From positions 682,001-746,000 of the forward strand of contig NZ_NIUY01000002.1 of assembly GCF_002205795.1 (NCBI RefSeq): DNA of 64,000 nt, read 5' to 3'. This stretch comes from Chryseobacterium sp. VAUSW3 (GTDB lineage Bacteria; Bacteroidota; Bacteroidia; Flavobacteriales; Weeksellaceae). Under the pieces are notes generated by a model, which saw only the letters and a program-made list of their open reading frames with translations, was not told where the DNA came from and searched no databases. Of the stretch, positions 41,859 through 50,799 are shown in pieces. The position numbers were made by a program, and so were the translations under genes. Each line of letters begins with the position of its first letter. Within the stretch, counting starts at the first letter, position 1.

Positions 41859-41886
41859 AGGTCTGCAGCAATGCAGACCTTTTTTA
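41859..41886 (+). terminator. Intrinsic terminator of the T9SS cargo gene
   Basis: AGGTCTGCA (41859-41867) pairs perfectly with TGCAGACCT (41872-41880) across a four-base loop and is followed by T residues. Confidence 0.9.
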
Positions 41887-41903
41887 TTTATTTTACTGAA
41901 ATA

Positions 41904-41934
41904 TTGTTACTTTAGGAAATAATTATTACTTTTG
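41904..41934 (+). promoter_or_regulatory. Promoter of the rpsF-rpsR-rplI operon
   Basis: TTG (41904-41906) and TACTTTTG (41927-41934) are 20 bases apart, 35 bases before the rpsF ATG. Confidence 0.75.
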
Positions 41935-41968
41935 CACCTCGAAATAATTAACAAATTTATTTAACATT

Positions 41969-42310
41969 ATGAACAATTACGAAACTGTTTTCATTTTAAC
42001 TCCCGTTCTATCTGACGCACAGGTGGAGGAAGCAGTAAAAAAATTCGAAGATCTTTTGACTTCACACAATTGCGAAATCGTTGCCAAAGAAAATTGGGGA
42101 CTTAAGAAATTGGCTTATCCAATCCAATTGAAAAAGAATGGTTTTTACACTTTAATCGAATTTAAAGGCGAAGGAAGTGTAGTTGCAGATTTAGAACTTG
42201 CTTTCAAACGTGATGAAAGAGTTATCAGATTCTTGACTACTAAATTAGACAAGCACGCTGTAGACTACGCAGTAACTAGAAGAAACAAACTAAAAACTGC
42301 AAAAGCTTAA
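41969..42310 (+). CDS. rpsF: 30S ribosomal protein S6
   Basis: S6 binds 16S rRNA with S18 in the small-subunit platform. The 113-residue protein begins [20 protein letters not shown] and contains [20 protein letters not shown], the family signature. It is the first gene of the rpsF-rpsR-rplI operon, which lacks the priB/ssb gene found in the middle of this operon in many other bacteria. rpsR follows after 26 bases. Confidence 0.96.
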   Translation: MNNYETVFILTPVLSDAQVEEAVKKFEDLLTSHNCEIVAKENWGLKKLAYPIQLKKNGFYTLIEFKGEGSVVADLELAFKRDERVIRFLTTKLDKHAVDYAVTRRNKLKTAKA

Positions 42311-42336
42311 TTTTAACCCTCTAAAAATTTACAACA

Positions 42337-42639
42337 ATGGCAATAGATGATATGGCTAAACAAGCCTCTGCTGGAGGTGAATCTGAAGTAAAATTTCTTA
42401 CTCCACTAGATATTAACACAAAATCTGAAAAAAAATACTGTAGATTCAAAAAATACGGAATCAAGCATGTTGATTATAAAGATGAAAAATTCCTTCTTCA
42501 GTTCGTAAACGAGCAAGGTAAAATTTTACCAAGAAGATATACTGGAACTTCTTTGAAATACCAAAGAAAAGTTTCTGCTGCAATCAAAAGAGCAAGACAC
42601 CTTGCTTTGATGCCTTACGTAGCGGATTTATTAAAATAA
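42337..42639 (+). CDS. rpsR: 30S ribosomal protein S18
   Basis: S18 forms a heterodimer with S6. The 100-residue protein has the core [18 protein letters not shown], then [20 protein letters not shown] and a basic [11 protein letters not shown] end. About 25 residues of Ala/Glu/Ser-rich N-terminal extension precede the core. The gene lies 26 bases after rpsF and 70 before rplI. Confidence 0.96.
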   Translation: MAIDDMAKQASAGGESEVKFLTPLDINTKSEKKYCRFKKYGIKHVDYKDEKFLLQFVNEQGKILPRRYTGTSLKYQRKVSAAIKRARHLALMPYVADLLK

Positions 42640-42709
42640 TTATAAAACAAAATAGTTGTTGGTTGTTTTACAAAAACGCCTAACTTCTAAATAAAAAAGG
42701 ACAACAACA

Positions 42710-43231
42710 ATGGAAATTATTCTAAAAAAAGACGTAGAAAACTTAGGATTAGAGTTTGATACGGTAAACGTAAAACCAGGGTATGCAAGAAACTACTTGT
42801 TACCACAAGGTTTAGCTCTTTTGGCTACTCCAAAAAACAAAGCTAATCTAGAGGCAACTTTGGAAGCCAGAAAAGAAGAAGAAGCTAAATTGATCGCAAA
42901 CGCAAACGCTATCGTTGAGCAATTGAAGAAAACAAACATCACCATTGCTACAAAAGTAGGCGCAGGTGATAAACTTTTCGGATCTATCAACAACGCAAAC
43001 CTTTCTGAAGAATTGGCTAAAGCAGGTGTTGAAGTAGACAAAAAATACATCAAAATCCCTGGGAACACCATTAAGAGAACAGGTAAATTTGCTGCTCAAA
43101 TCCGTTTACACAGAAATGTAGAGCACACTTACGAATTCGATATCGTATCTGACGCTCCACCAGCACCGGCAGCCCCAAAAGCAGCCCCAGCTCCAAAGAA
43201 AGTTGAAGAAACTCCTGCTGAAGAAGCATAA
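42710..43231 (+). CDS. rplI: 50S ribosomal protein L9
   Basis: L9 binds 23S rRNA at the base of the L1 stalk. The N-terminal domain (MEIILKKDVENLGLEFDTVN, VKPGYARNYLLPQGLALLAT) is followed by a long helix and a C-terminal domain (IKRTGKFAAQIRLHRNVEHT). The total of 173 residues exceeds the usual ~150. The excess is a Pro/Ala/Lys-rich C-terminal tail (PPAPAAPKAAPAPKK) that is probably disordered. It is the last gene before a strong terminator. Confidence 0.95.
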   Translation: MEIILKKDVENLGLEFDTVNVKPGYARNYLLPQGLALLATPKNKANLEATLEARKEEEAKLIANANAIVEQLKKTNITIATKVGAGDKLFGSINNANLSEELAKAGVEVDKKYIKIPGNTIKRTGKFAAQIRLHRNVEHTYEFDIVSDAPPAPAAPKAAPAPKKVEETPAEEA

Positions 43232-43253
43232 GATTTCTAAACATATTTTTAAG

Positions 43254-43288
43254 AATCCGGTAATTTATTTTACCGGATTTTTTTTTTA
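43254..43288 (+). terminator. Intrinsic terminator of the ribosomal protein operon
   Basis: AATCCGGTAA (43254-43263) pairs with TTACCGGATT (43270-43279), with a 6-base loop and a long T run. Confidence 0.92.
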
Positions 43289-43337
43289 ACGCTATTGAGT
43301 CATTTTTATATTGAATATAAAATGATAAATTTGTTTA

Positions 43338-44693
43338 ATGCACCCAATCTTTGTTTATCTGCGACGCAGTATTAAAAAATCTTTTGATAACCTCCAAAAT
43401 GAAAAACTGAAACATAATCTGTTGCAGGCGGTTCCGTTTTGGATCGGATCACTGATTACCGGAGTCTTAGCAGTAATGTACGCGAAACTTTTCACCTGGG
43501 GAGAAAAACTGATGAATTTTATTATCGATTGGAATGCGTGGATGATTTTCATTATCGCTCCTATTGGTTTCGTGTTGTCCTGGTGGCTTGTAAAAGAATT
43601 TGCGCCATATTCAAAAGGTAGCGGAATTCCGCAGGTTATGGCTGCTGTAGAACTCGCTAACCCAAAAGAACATACCAAAATACGTCATCTTTTAAGCCTG
43701 AAAATTATTGTATTCAAAATTTTATCGAGCGTGGTGTTGGTCATCGGTGGCGGTGCAGTGGGTCGTGAAGGTCCAACGATTCAAATTGCAGGTTCTGTAT
43801 TCCGGAAAGTCAATGAATATTTGCCAGATTGGTGGCCAAAAATATCCAAAAAAAACATGATTATGACGGGTGCGGCGGCAGGTCTTTCGGCGGCATTTAA
43901 TACACCTCTCGGAGGAATTGTATTCGCTGTGGAAGAACTTTCTAAAACACATATCAACTATTTCAAAACTGCACTTTTTACGGCGGTAATTATTGCAGGA
44001 TTAACAGCGCAAACACTGGCAGGTTCTTATCTTTATCTGGGGTATCCCAAAACTGCCGATGTAAGTCTTATGGTGATGTTTCCTGTCATTTTGGTGGCAG
44101 GAATTTCAGGAATTTTAGCCAGTCAGCTTTCGGTTCTGATGCTCGCCATTAATTCATGGAAGAAACGATTGAAAACAGACCGCAGCAACATTATCTTTCT
44201 TGTAATTTCTGCTTTAATTATAGCCTCTTTAGCATTTTTTGTAAATAGGGAGATTCTGGGTTCAGGAAAAGAACTTATGGAAAGAACGCTCTTCACCGAT
44301 GATAAACATGAAGCGTGGTATATGCCCATTTTCAGAATGATTGGGCCGGCTTTGGCTTTCACTTCTGGTGGCGCAGGCGGAATCTTCGCACCCGCACTTT
44401 CAGCGGGAGCCAGTGTAGGATCTGTAATATCGGGCTGGATTCATTTAACACCCAACGAAACCAACGTGGTAATTTTGGGAGGAATGGTGGCATTTCTTAC
44501 AGGAATTACACGCGCTCCATTTACCTCGGCAATTATTGTCCTCGAAATGACCGACAGGCATTCGCTCATCTTCCATCTGATGCTTGCAGGCATGGTTTCT
44601 TCACTCATCTCTTTAATGGTAAGCAAGAGATCACTTTATGACGCTTTAAAAATATCTTATCTCGAGGAACTTCGCGTTGAACGGAAATCATAA
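43338..44693 (+). CDS. ClC-family chloride channel/antiporter
   Basis: This 451-residue membrane protein has ClC topology and the selectivity-filter motifs GSGIP (94-98), GREGP (142-146, gating Glu144) and GGIFAP (about 355-360). The AVEE segment (Glu199/Glu200) aligns with the internal proton Glu of E. coli ClC-ec1, so a Cl-/H+ exchanger is more likely than a pure channel. There is no C-terminal CBS pair. It has a TAAATTTG box (43326-43333) only 4 bases before its ATG. It is monocistronic and ends in a bidirectional terminator. Acid resistance or ion balance is the usual role. Confidence 0.9.
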   Translation: MHPIFVYLRRSIKKSFDNLQNEKLKHNLLQAVPFWIGSLITGVLAVMYAKLFTWGEKLMNFIIDWNAWMIFIIAPIGFVLSWWLVKEFAPYSKGSGIPQVMAAVELANPKEHTKIRHLLSLKIIVFKILSSVVLVIGGGAVGREGPTIQIAGSVFRKVNEYLPDWWPKISKKNMIMTGAAAGLSAAFNTPLGGIVFAVEELSKTHINYFKTALFTAVIIAGLTAQTLAGSYLYLGYPKTADVSLMVMFPVILVAGISGILASQLSVLMLAINSWKKRLKTDRSNIIFLVISALIIASLAFFVNREILGSGKELMERTLFTDDKHEAWYMPIFRMIGPALAFTSGGAGGIFAPALSAGASVGSVISGWIHLTPNETNVVILGGMVAFLTGITRAPFTSAIIVLEMTDRHSLIFHLMLAGMVSSLISLMVSKRSLYDALKISYLEELRVERKS

Positions 44694-44728
44694 AAATTCC
44701 GGTAAAATTATTTACCGGAATTTTTCTA
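44694..44728. terminator. Bidirectional terminator between ClC and the glutamate-synthase-like gene
   Basis: AAATTCCGGTAAA (44694-44706) and TTTACCGGAATTT (44711-44723) form a 13-bp perfect stem with a 4-base loop, between convergent genes. Confidence 0.92.
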
Positions 44729-44740
44729 AATTTCACTTAG

Positions 44741-46261
44741 TTAATAAGGTGTAGATTTATGCTTTACATTACCCAAAATGTCTGGGAAATAAACATCCGA
44801 CAGATGATCAAATTCATCGCCTCTCATAAACATTGTAGCATCCACCTCATCATAAGAATCTTTTCCGGCAGCTGCAATCAGCTCGTTGCAGGTATGAAGT
44901 GTATTTTTGTGGAAATGATAAACTCGCTCGCTTTTATCAGTGACATCCAGCCCTTTAATAAGCATCTTGTCCTGAGTTGCAACTCCTGTAGGGCAATTGT
45001 TTGTATTACATCGTAATGCCTGAATACAACCCAGCGCGAACATAAATCCACGCGCATTGTTGCACATATCTGCTCCCATTGCGATCGCTCGTAAAATATC
45101 AAGGGAAGTAAGAACTTTTCCGCTTGCAATTATCCTCACCTTATCGCGGAGGTTGAAATTTTTCAGTGTTCTGTTCACAAAAATCAAAGCGGGTTCCAGC
45201 GGCATCCCCACACCGTCAGAAAATTCCGGAGGTGCGGCTCCTGTACCACCTTCTGCTCCGTCAACAGTGATAAAATCCGGATAAATTTTAAGCACATTCA
45301 TCTGAACGCATATATCTTCAAATTCTTTAGTATCACCAATACAAAGTTTAAATCCTACCGGTTTACCACCGGAAAGTTCTCTAAGTTGCTGAATAAATTT
45401 CAACAGTCCGGCCGCATCAGAAAACGCGGAATGGGAAGGTGGAGATATAATCGTCATTCCCGGACGTACATGGCGAATTGCAGCAATCTCGGGTGTGTTT
45501 TTAGCGCCTGGTAATACACCACCGTGGCCTGGTTTAGCGCCTTGTGAAACTTTGATCTCGATCATTTTAACGTTAGGAATTGTGGCATTTTTAGTGAAGA
45601 TTTCAGGAGAAAATTTCCCTTCCTCATCCCGACAGCCGAAATATCCGGTTCCGATTTGCCAGCATAAATCGCCTCCTTCCAGATGATAAGGCGAAATTCC
45701 ACCCTCACCTGTATTATGGTAAAAACCACCTTTTTTTGCTCCTCTGTTCAGCGAGATCTGCGCTCTGTCACTAAGAGAGCCAAAACTCATGGCGGAAATA
45801 TTGAATAAAGAAGCATGATATTTTTGAGTACATTGTTCTCCTCCAACCCAAACTCTCGGCAATTCTTCTTTTGGTGATTTGGCGTAGATTGAATGTTTAA
45901 TTCCCTCGTATTTCCTTTGATTAATCTCTAACTGAGTACCAAACGGTACGGTGTCGCTGATGTTTTTGGAACGGCGGTAAACTGCAGAACGCTGGTTTCT
46001 GGGGAAAGGTTTTCCATCGGTTTCCCGTTCGATAAAATACTGTTGCATTTCGGGTGAAATTCCTTCAAAGAAATATCTGAAATATCCCAATACAGGGAAG
46101 TTACGGAGTATGGCATGTTTTGTCTGAAAACTGTTATAAATTCCCAAAGCATAAATTGCCGTTAATAAAATTGGAATCCAGTAGTGCGCTTTTATCAGCA
46201 AAGCAGTTACCCAAATCAAGATGAGGATGATGATTCCCCACTTAATGAATTTGTCTCTCAT
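44741..46261 (-). CDS. Membrane-anchored FMN-binding glutamate synthase family protein
   Basis: This 506-residue protein has the synthase (GltB central) domain but no glutamine amidotransferase domain. Two hydrophobic N-terminal helices (about 8-25 and 28-45) anchor it. The FMN/TIM-barrel domain shows SFGSLSDRAQISLNRGA, GEGGISPYHLEGGDL, GAKPGHGGVLP and VDGAEGGTGAAP. The iron-sulfur cluster Cys are in CNTNNCPTGVATQ. The ATG at 46261 is chosen over one 23 codons upstream because the added sequence is not conserved in character. Stand-alone GltB-like proteins occur in many bacteria without a known reaction; ammonia-dependent glutamate formation is not proven. Confidence 0.85.
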   Translation of the reverse strand: MRDKFIKWGIIILILIWVTALLIKAHYWIPILLTAIYALGIYNSFQTKHAILRNFPVLGYFRYFFEGISPEMQQYFIERETDGKPFPRNQRSAVYRRSKNISDTVPFGTQLEINQRKYEGIKHSIYAKSPKEELPRVWVGGEQCTQKYHASLFNISAMSFGSLSDRAQISLNRGAKKGGFYHNTGEGGISPYHLEGGDLCWQIGTGYFGCRDEEGKFSPEIFTKNATIPNVKMIEIKVSQGAKPGHGGVLPGAKNTPEIAAIRHVRPGMTIISPPSHSAFSDAAGLLKFIQQLRELSGGKPVGFKLCIGDTKEFEDICVQMNVLKIYPDFITVDGAEGGTGAAPPEFSDGVGMPLEPALIFVNRTLKNFNLRDKVRIIASGKVLTSLDILRAIAMGADMCNNARGFMFALGCIQALRCNTNNCPTGVATQDKMLIKGLDVTDKSERVYHFHKNTLHTCNELIAAAGKDSYDEVDATMFMRGDEFDHLSDVYFPDILGNVKHKSTPY

Positions 46262-46311
46262 TAGAATTTTTTTTATAAAAATTGACCTCAAATTTAACAA
46301 TAATAAACCGA

Positions 46312-46344
46312 CAAAAAAAACCGCTTTCATTTATATGAAAACGG
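46312..46344 (-). terminator. Terminator of the polysaccharide utilization operon
   Basis: On the minus strand, CCGTTTTCAT (46344-46335) pairs with ATGAAAGCGG (46330-46321) with one mismatch and a 4-base loop, followed by a T run. It lies 20 bases past the GH3 stop. Confidence 0.8.
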
Positions 46345-46363
46345 CTTTAGCAGAGCGTATTTG

Positions 46364-48691
46364 CTACTTGCTCCAGTAAATTTTTGTATGCTGAACATCT
46401 GCCGAATTGGTGCCTATCATCACATCAAATTCGCCTTCTTCCCAATCATACTTCAGTGCGTTGTTATAAAACTTAAGGTCTTCCGGAGTAATGGTGAACG
46501 TTATTTTTTTGTTTTCTCCTTTTTTAAGGAAAACTTTCTCGAAGCCTTTCAGCTCTTTTACAGGTCTTGTGATACTTCCTACCATATCACGGATGTAAAG
46601 CTGTACCACTTCTGCCCCATCATAATTTCCGGAATTCTTTACAGTAACTGAAGCCTGAATGGACTGATTTCCTTTTGGATTTGTATTTGAAACTGACATA
46701 TCCGAATAGGTAAAATTTGTATAACTCAACCCATACCCGAAAGGATAAAGCGGTGTGTTGCATTCATCCATATAATTGGCGCGGAACCTGTCGTACTCAC
46801 ATTTAGCAGTTTTTTCTGCACTTAAGGGTCTGCCTGTATTTTTGTGATTGTAATAGATAGGAACCTGACCTAAACTTCTTGGGAATGTTACCGGCAATTT
46901 TCCTGAAGGGTTTATTTTCCCAAACAGTACATCTGAAATTGCATTACCTGCCTCCGTTCCGGCAAACCACACATTAAGGATCACTTCAGGTAAATCTTTC
47001 ACATTGGTTAACGCTAAAGGTCTTCCGGTGAAAAGCACCATAGCGATCGGTTTTCCGGTTTTTTTGAGTTCATTGAGTAAATCAACCTGAGACTGCGGAA
47101 TAGTGATTTCACTTCTGGATGATGATTCGCCGCTCATTTCAGCAGATTCGCCAATCGCAAGAACGATAACATCGGCTTTGTTTGCCACGTCCAATGCTTC
47201 TTTCAGAATAACTTCTTTAGGGCGATTATCTCGGTCAGTCAGTTTTCCGTGGGCTGCGTAAATACTTTCAAGTTTCTCGCTGTAATCAATATTTGCACCT
47301 TTAGCAGAAATGAATTTCACTTCTTTGCCAAAATTATCCTGCAGACCTTTCATTAGAGAAATTGCATTGGCATGCTTTGCTCCCACACTCCAGGTTCCGG
47401 CCATATTGAGTGAATTATTCACTAACGGACCGATGACCGCAACGGTTCCGGATTTTTTCAAAGGCAGAACATTATTTTCATTTTTCAACAAGACCATAGA
47501 CTGGGCTGCGGTGTTTCTTGCAATATTTCGGTTTTCGAGACTGCTAACTTCTTTCGCTGCCAGTTTTACGTCTCCATATCGGTAAGGATCTTCAAAAAGT
47601 CCTAAATCATATTTTGCCTCCAGAACTCTTTTGGCGGCCTGATCTATTTCAGCCTGGGTTACCTTTCCTTCTTCCAAAGATTTTTTCAATGTTTTCAGAA
47701 AACCTTCGCCCACCATATCCATATCGATACCCGCTTTCAGCGAAAGGGCAGAAACCTGCTGAAGATCGCCCATTCCGTGATCAATCATCTCGTTAATTCC
47801 GGTGTAATCACTCACTACAAATCCATTGAAGCCCCATTTTTCACGTAATATTTCGGTTTGCAGCCATCTGTTTCCAGTTGCAGGAATTCCTTCAACTTCA
47901 TTAAAGGAAGCCATTACCGTCCCTACACCGGCATCTACGGCCGCTTTATAAGGTGGAAAATATTCATTAAACATGCGTACCCGACTCATATCTACGGTAT
48001 TATAATCCATTCCGCCTTCACCGGCACCGTAGAGTGCAAAATGTTTCACACAGGCCATAATGGTATTGCTGAGAGATAAATCTTTCCCCTGATAACCGTA
48101 CACCATATGTTTTGCAATTTCGCTGCCCAGATACGGATCTTCACCAGATCCTTCAGAAATTCTACCCCATCTCGGTTCGCGGGAAATGTCTGTCATTGGT
48201 GAGAATGTCCAGGAAATTCCGTCTGAAGAAGCTTCCCGCGCGGCCACTTTTGCAGACTGCTGAATTAAATTCATATCCCACGATGCAGCCAGGCCTAACG
48301 GAATCGGAAAATTGGTTTCATAACCATGAATCACATCCATCCCGAAAATTAACGGAATTTTCAGACGGCTTTTTTCTACGGCAACTTTCTGTACGGCTCT
48401 TATTTTTTCGGCTCCTTTAATATTGAAAAGTCCGCCGACCAAACCATTTTCTATCTTCTTTCCGATATCGGAATTCTGTGCCTGCCCTGTGGTGAAATCC
48501 CCCGCACTGGGAAGATTGAGCTGACCAATTTTTTCGTCAAGAGTCATTTTCGCGAGCAGGGCATCAACAAAAGCTTTTTTCTTTGCATTGTACTGCGCCG
48601 TCTGGTAAGACTGTACCGGTTTAGTCACCATTTCCTGTGCTAAAATGCATGTTGAAAGTGCCATAGCAGCAACTAAAACTATTTTCTTCAT
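46364..48691 (-). CDS. GH3 family beta-glucosidase (BglX-like)
   Basis: This 775-residue periplasmic or secreted exo-enzyme releases glucose from the non-reducing end of beta-linked oligosaccharides. A signal peptide (MKKIVLVAAMALSTCILAQ) precedes the GH3 N-terminal barrel. The substrate segment is KHFALYG and the nucleophile is Asp295 in GFVVSDYTG. The second GH3 domain (about 400-630, VAVIGPLVNN, AIGESAEMSGE) and a fibronectin III-like C-terminus (about 690-765) follow. It is the last gene of the operon. With two endo-type GH144 enzymes upstream, it probably finishes the breakdown of sophoro-oligosaccharides (beta-1,2), although other beta-linkages are possible for GH3. Confidence 0.92.
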   Translation of the reverse strand: MKKIVLVAAMALSTCILAQEMVTKPVQSYQTAQYNAKKKAFVDALLAKMTLDEKIGQLNLPSAGDFTTGQAQNSDIGKKIENGLVGGLFNIKGAEKIRAVQKVAVEKSRLKIPLIFGMDVIHGYETNFPIPLGLAASWDMNLIQQSAKVAAREASSDGISWTFSPMTDISREPRWGRISEGSGEDPYLGSEIAKHMVYGYQGKDLSLSNTIMACVKHFALYGAGEGGMDYNTVDMSRVRMFNEYFPPYKAAVDAGVGTVMASFNEVEGIPATGNRWLQTEILREKWGFNGFVVSDYTGINEMIDHGMGDLQQVSALSLKAGIDMDMVGEGFLKTLKKSLEEGKVTQAEIDQAAKRVLEAKYDLGLFEDPYRYGDVKLAAKEVSSLENRNIARNTAAQSMVLLKNENNVLPLKKSGTVAVIGPLVNNSLNMAGTWSVGAKHANAISLMKGLQDNFGKEVKFISAKGANIDYSEKLESIYAAHGKLTDRDNRPKEVILKEALDVANKADVIVLAIGESAEMSGESSSRSEITIPQSQVDLLNELKKTGKPIAMVLFTGRPLALTNVKDLPEVILNVWFAGTEAGNAISDVLFGKINPSGKLPVTFPRSLGQVPIYYNHKNTGRPLSAEKTAKCEYDRFRANYMDECNTPLYPFGYGLSYTNFTYSDMSVSNTNPKGNQSIQASVTVKNSGNYDGAEVVQLYIRDMVGSITRPVKELKGFEKVFLKKGENKKITFTITPEDLKFYNNALKYDWEEGEFDVMIGTNSADVQHTKIYWSK

Positions 48692-48697
48692 AAACTT

Positions 48698-49414
48698 CTA
48701 CTTTATATTATTTGAATTTTTTTGAGCCAGCATCCATTCATATAATTTTGGATTGGAATACGCAGAATCCCACGAGTTGTGATTATCATCCGGAAAAATG
48801 GTGAGCTCGATGTTTTTATTTACTTTTTTGATCGCCTGATAGATTTCTATTGCATTCATCGGAGACACAACATCATCATTGGCGCCATGAAAAATTTTCA
48901 TGGGTAAATCTTTGTACTGGGTAGCCCGCACTTTCATCAAACGGTCGACCGGCGGACAAACCGCTGCGACTGCCGAAAACAATTCCGGATGTTCCATAGC
49001 AAGCTTCAATGAACCCCAACCTCCCATCGAAAGTCCTGTAAGCATGATTCTGGATTCATCGATTTTATATTTCTGCTGAATTTCTTTAATAAGATGATAA
49101 AGGGTTTCCGTGTCCCACCAAACTCCGTCGGGACATTGCGGCGCCAGAATCGCAACCGGTTCTTCGATTAAATTTCTGTAGTTGAAAGGCCCGTTGGCTT
49201 TTACTTTTTCGAGATCAGTTCCGCGTTCGCCGGAACCGTGAAGAAAAACCATGAGCGGAACTTTGCCTTTTGTATCTTTCGGATAATCTAAGATATAGGA
49301 GATTTTCTGAATCTTTTTTGATTCTTTAATCATCTCAGCTTTAATTTCCTGACCTTTAAGATTAAGAGCAAAGCAACACGAAACCGTAAACAGACATGTT
49401 AACAATATTTTCAT
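48698..49414 (-). CDS. Secreted alpha/beta-hydrolase, esterase-like
   Basis: This 238-residue hydrolase has a signal peptide (1-21). The catalytic triad is readable: Ser129 in TGLSMGGWG, Asp180 or 181 in FHGANDDVVSP, and His212 in DDNHNSWD. The oxyanion loop is FLHGSGERG. The pattern fits the PHB-depolymerase/CE1-type carbohydrate esterases often found in polysaccharide loci. The start shares one base with the stop of the GH144 gene before it, and its stop is 6 bases before the GH3 gene. Removal of acyl groups from the glucan is a reasonable role from context; the substrate is not shown. Confidence 0.85.
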   Translation of the reverse strand: MKILLTCLFTVSCCFALNLKGQEIKAEMIKESKKIQKISYILDYPKDTKGKVPLMVFLHGSGERGTDLEKVKANGPFNYRNLIEEPVAILAPQCPDGVWWDTETLYHLIKEIQQKYKIDESRIMLTGLSMGGWGSLKLAMEHPELFSAVAAVCPPVDRLMKVRATQYKDLPMKIFHGANDDVVSPMNAIEIYQAIKKVNKNIELTIFPDDNHNSWDSAYSNPKLYEWMLAQKNSNNIK

Positions 49415-50784
49415 TAAAAATTATATTTTGTGGATTTGAAATCGAGTTTCCTGAGACCGTTTTTAATTTCCGGAGCGTTCATGAATAATTTCCAAAGCAA
49501 TCCGGTTCTGTAATTTTCGATCATGGGTGCAATGGTTCCCTGATCGATGGCCAGATATCTCGGTGTAAACCAATTGCCGTAGTGGATTGAAGTAGCATCA
49601 TAAGGCCCTGCTGTACCTATAAACTCAGGTTTTTCTGTGTAGAGAAATCTTAAAACATTCATTGATTCTTTCGGAGTGTACGGAAAACTGCTGAGTGCCG
49701 CGGTTGGCGTAACAACACCGCGATCATTCTTTGGATTATGGGCATCGTAACCCACTGTACCATCCTGATTTCGGGTATAACTCGCGGTGAATCCCCAATA
49801 ATTTGGGCCATAACCTTTCCATTGCTTAGGATTTTCGACACTGTAACTGTACTGAATCATGGCGTGGCTGCGGTTCAGATCAAAATAATTTTTCACCAAT
49901 CTGTCGGATAATCCTGTAGGATCGAGGCCGAGGTAAGAATAATGCGCCCAAAACATCGGCCCGCCATATTCTTCGGCTCCGTTATGTTTTACGTAAAGCG
50001 GATAACCATATTTCTCTGCCGTGGTAGTATAAGTTCCGTTTCTAGTCCAGCCTTTGTAGAAAGTTTCGGCATCAATGGGATAAGTTGGTGAGGAAGCTGC
50101 GAGGATGTAAGTGACTAAAGTCTCATCGTAACCCTGAAGTTTATGATTCATTTCCCAGCCGTTTATGGGCGACCAATGCCAGTACAAAACTTTTTCGCCG
50201 CCTTTGGTATACCAGTTCCATTCTACCCCTTTCCAAAGTTCATCCATTTTTTTCGCCAGTTCTTTTTCTTCGGCATTACCATTTTTGAAATATTCGCGAA
50301 CGGTGATAATTCCTTCAACAAGAAACGCGGTTTCTACAATGTCGCCACCGTTATCTTTTTTCCCGAAAGAAACTGTTTTTCCGGTCTCACCATCAAGCCA
50401 ATGTGGCCAGGCGCCGTGATGTCTGTCGGCTTTCGCTAAAAAATCCGCGATATGAGCTAACCGCTTTACTGCTTCATTTCTTGGGATGAAACCTCTCTCG
50501 ATTCCTACAAGAATCGTCATTAAGCCAAAACCTGAGCCTCCTGTTGTTACAACCTTGGCATCATTCTGCGGATAGAAATCTTCGTGATAACGTTCTCTAC
50601 CCATTAGTGAGTTAGGCTCCGCAAAATCCCAGAAATATTTAAGGGCATCCTGCTGTACTCGATCCATAAGTGGGTCATCAGTAAATTTCTGCATGCTTTC
50701 CGGTTCCGCAGCTACTTTCTGTAAATTGGTACAGGAATTTAAAAGTGTCAAAGCCAAAACAGAAAGTGTGAATATCTTCTTCAT
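49414..50784 (-). CDS. GH144-type endo-beta-1,2-glucanase (second copy)
   Basis: This 456-residue lipoprotein (acylated Cys18 in LNSC) is of the glucoamylase-like (alpha/alpha)6 family GH144. The founder of that family, CpSGL from Chitinophaga, is an endo-beta-1,2-glucanase. Conserved segments are DALKYFWDFAEP, VTTGGSGFGLMT, and KDNGGDIVETAFLVEG with Asp144, Asp148 and Glu151, which match the spacing of the CpSGL residues Asp135, Asp139 and Glu142 as I remember them. Glu221 lies in GYDETL. KYSYSVENPKQW and GYDAHNP are shared with the paralogue upstream. It lies 15 bases after that copy, and shares a base with the esterase start. Confidence 0.85.
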   Translation of the reverse strand: MKKIFTLSVLALTLLNSCTNLQKVAAEPESMQKFTDDPLMDRVQQDALKYFWDFAEPNSLMGRERYHEDFYPQNDAKVVTTGGSGFGLMTILVGIERGFIPRNEAVKRLAHIADFLAKADRHHGAWPHWLDGETGKTVSFGKKDNGGDIVETAFLVEGIITVREYFKNGNAEEKELAKKMDELWKGVEWNWYTKGGEKVLYWHWSPINGWEMNHKLQGYDETLVTYILAASSPTYPIDAETFYKGWTRNGTYTTTAEKYGYPLYVKHNGAEEYGGPMFWAHYSYLGLDPTGLSDRLVKNYFDLNRSHAMIQYSYSVENPKQWKGYGPNYWGFTASYTRNQDGTVGYDAHNPKNDRGVVTPTAALSSFPYTPKESMNVLRFLYTEKPEFIGTAGPYDATSIHYGNWFTPRYLAIDQGTIAPMIENYRTGLLWKLFMNAPEIKNGLRKLDFKSTKYNF

Positions 50785-50799
50785 TTTTAATTTTTGTTT

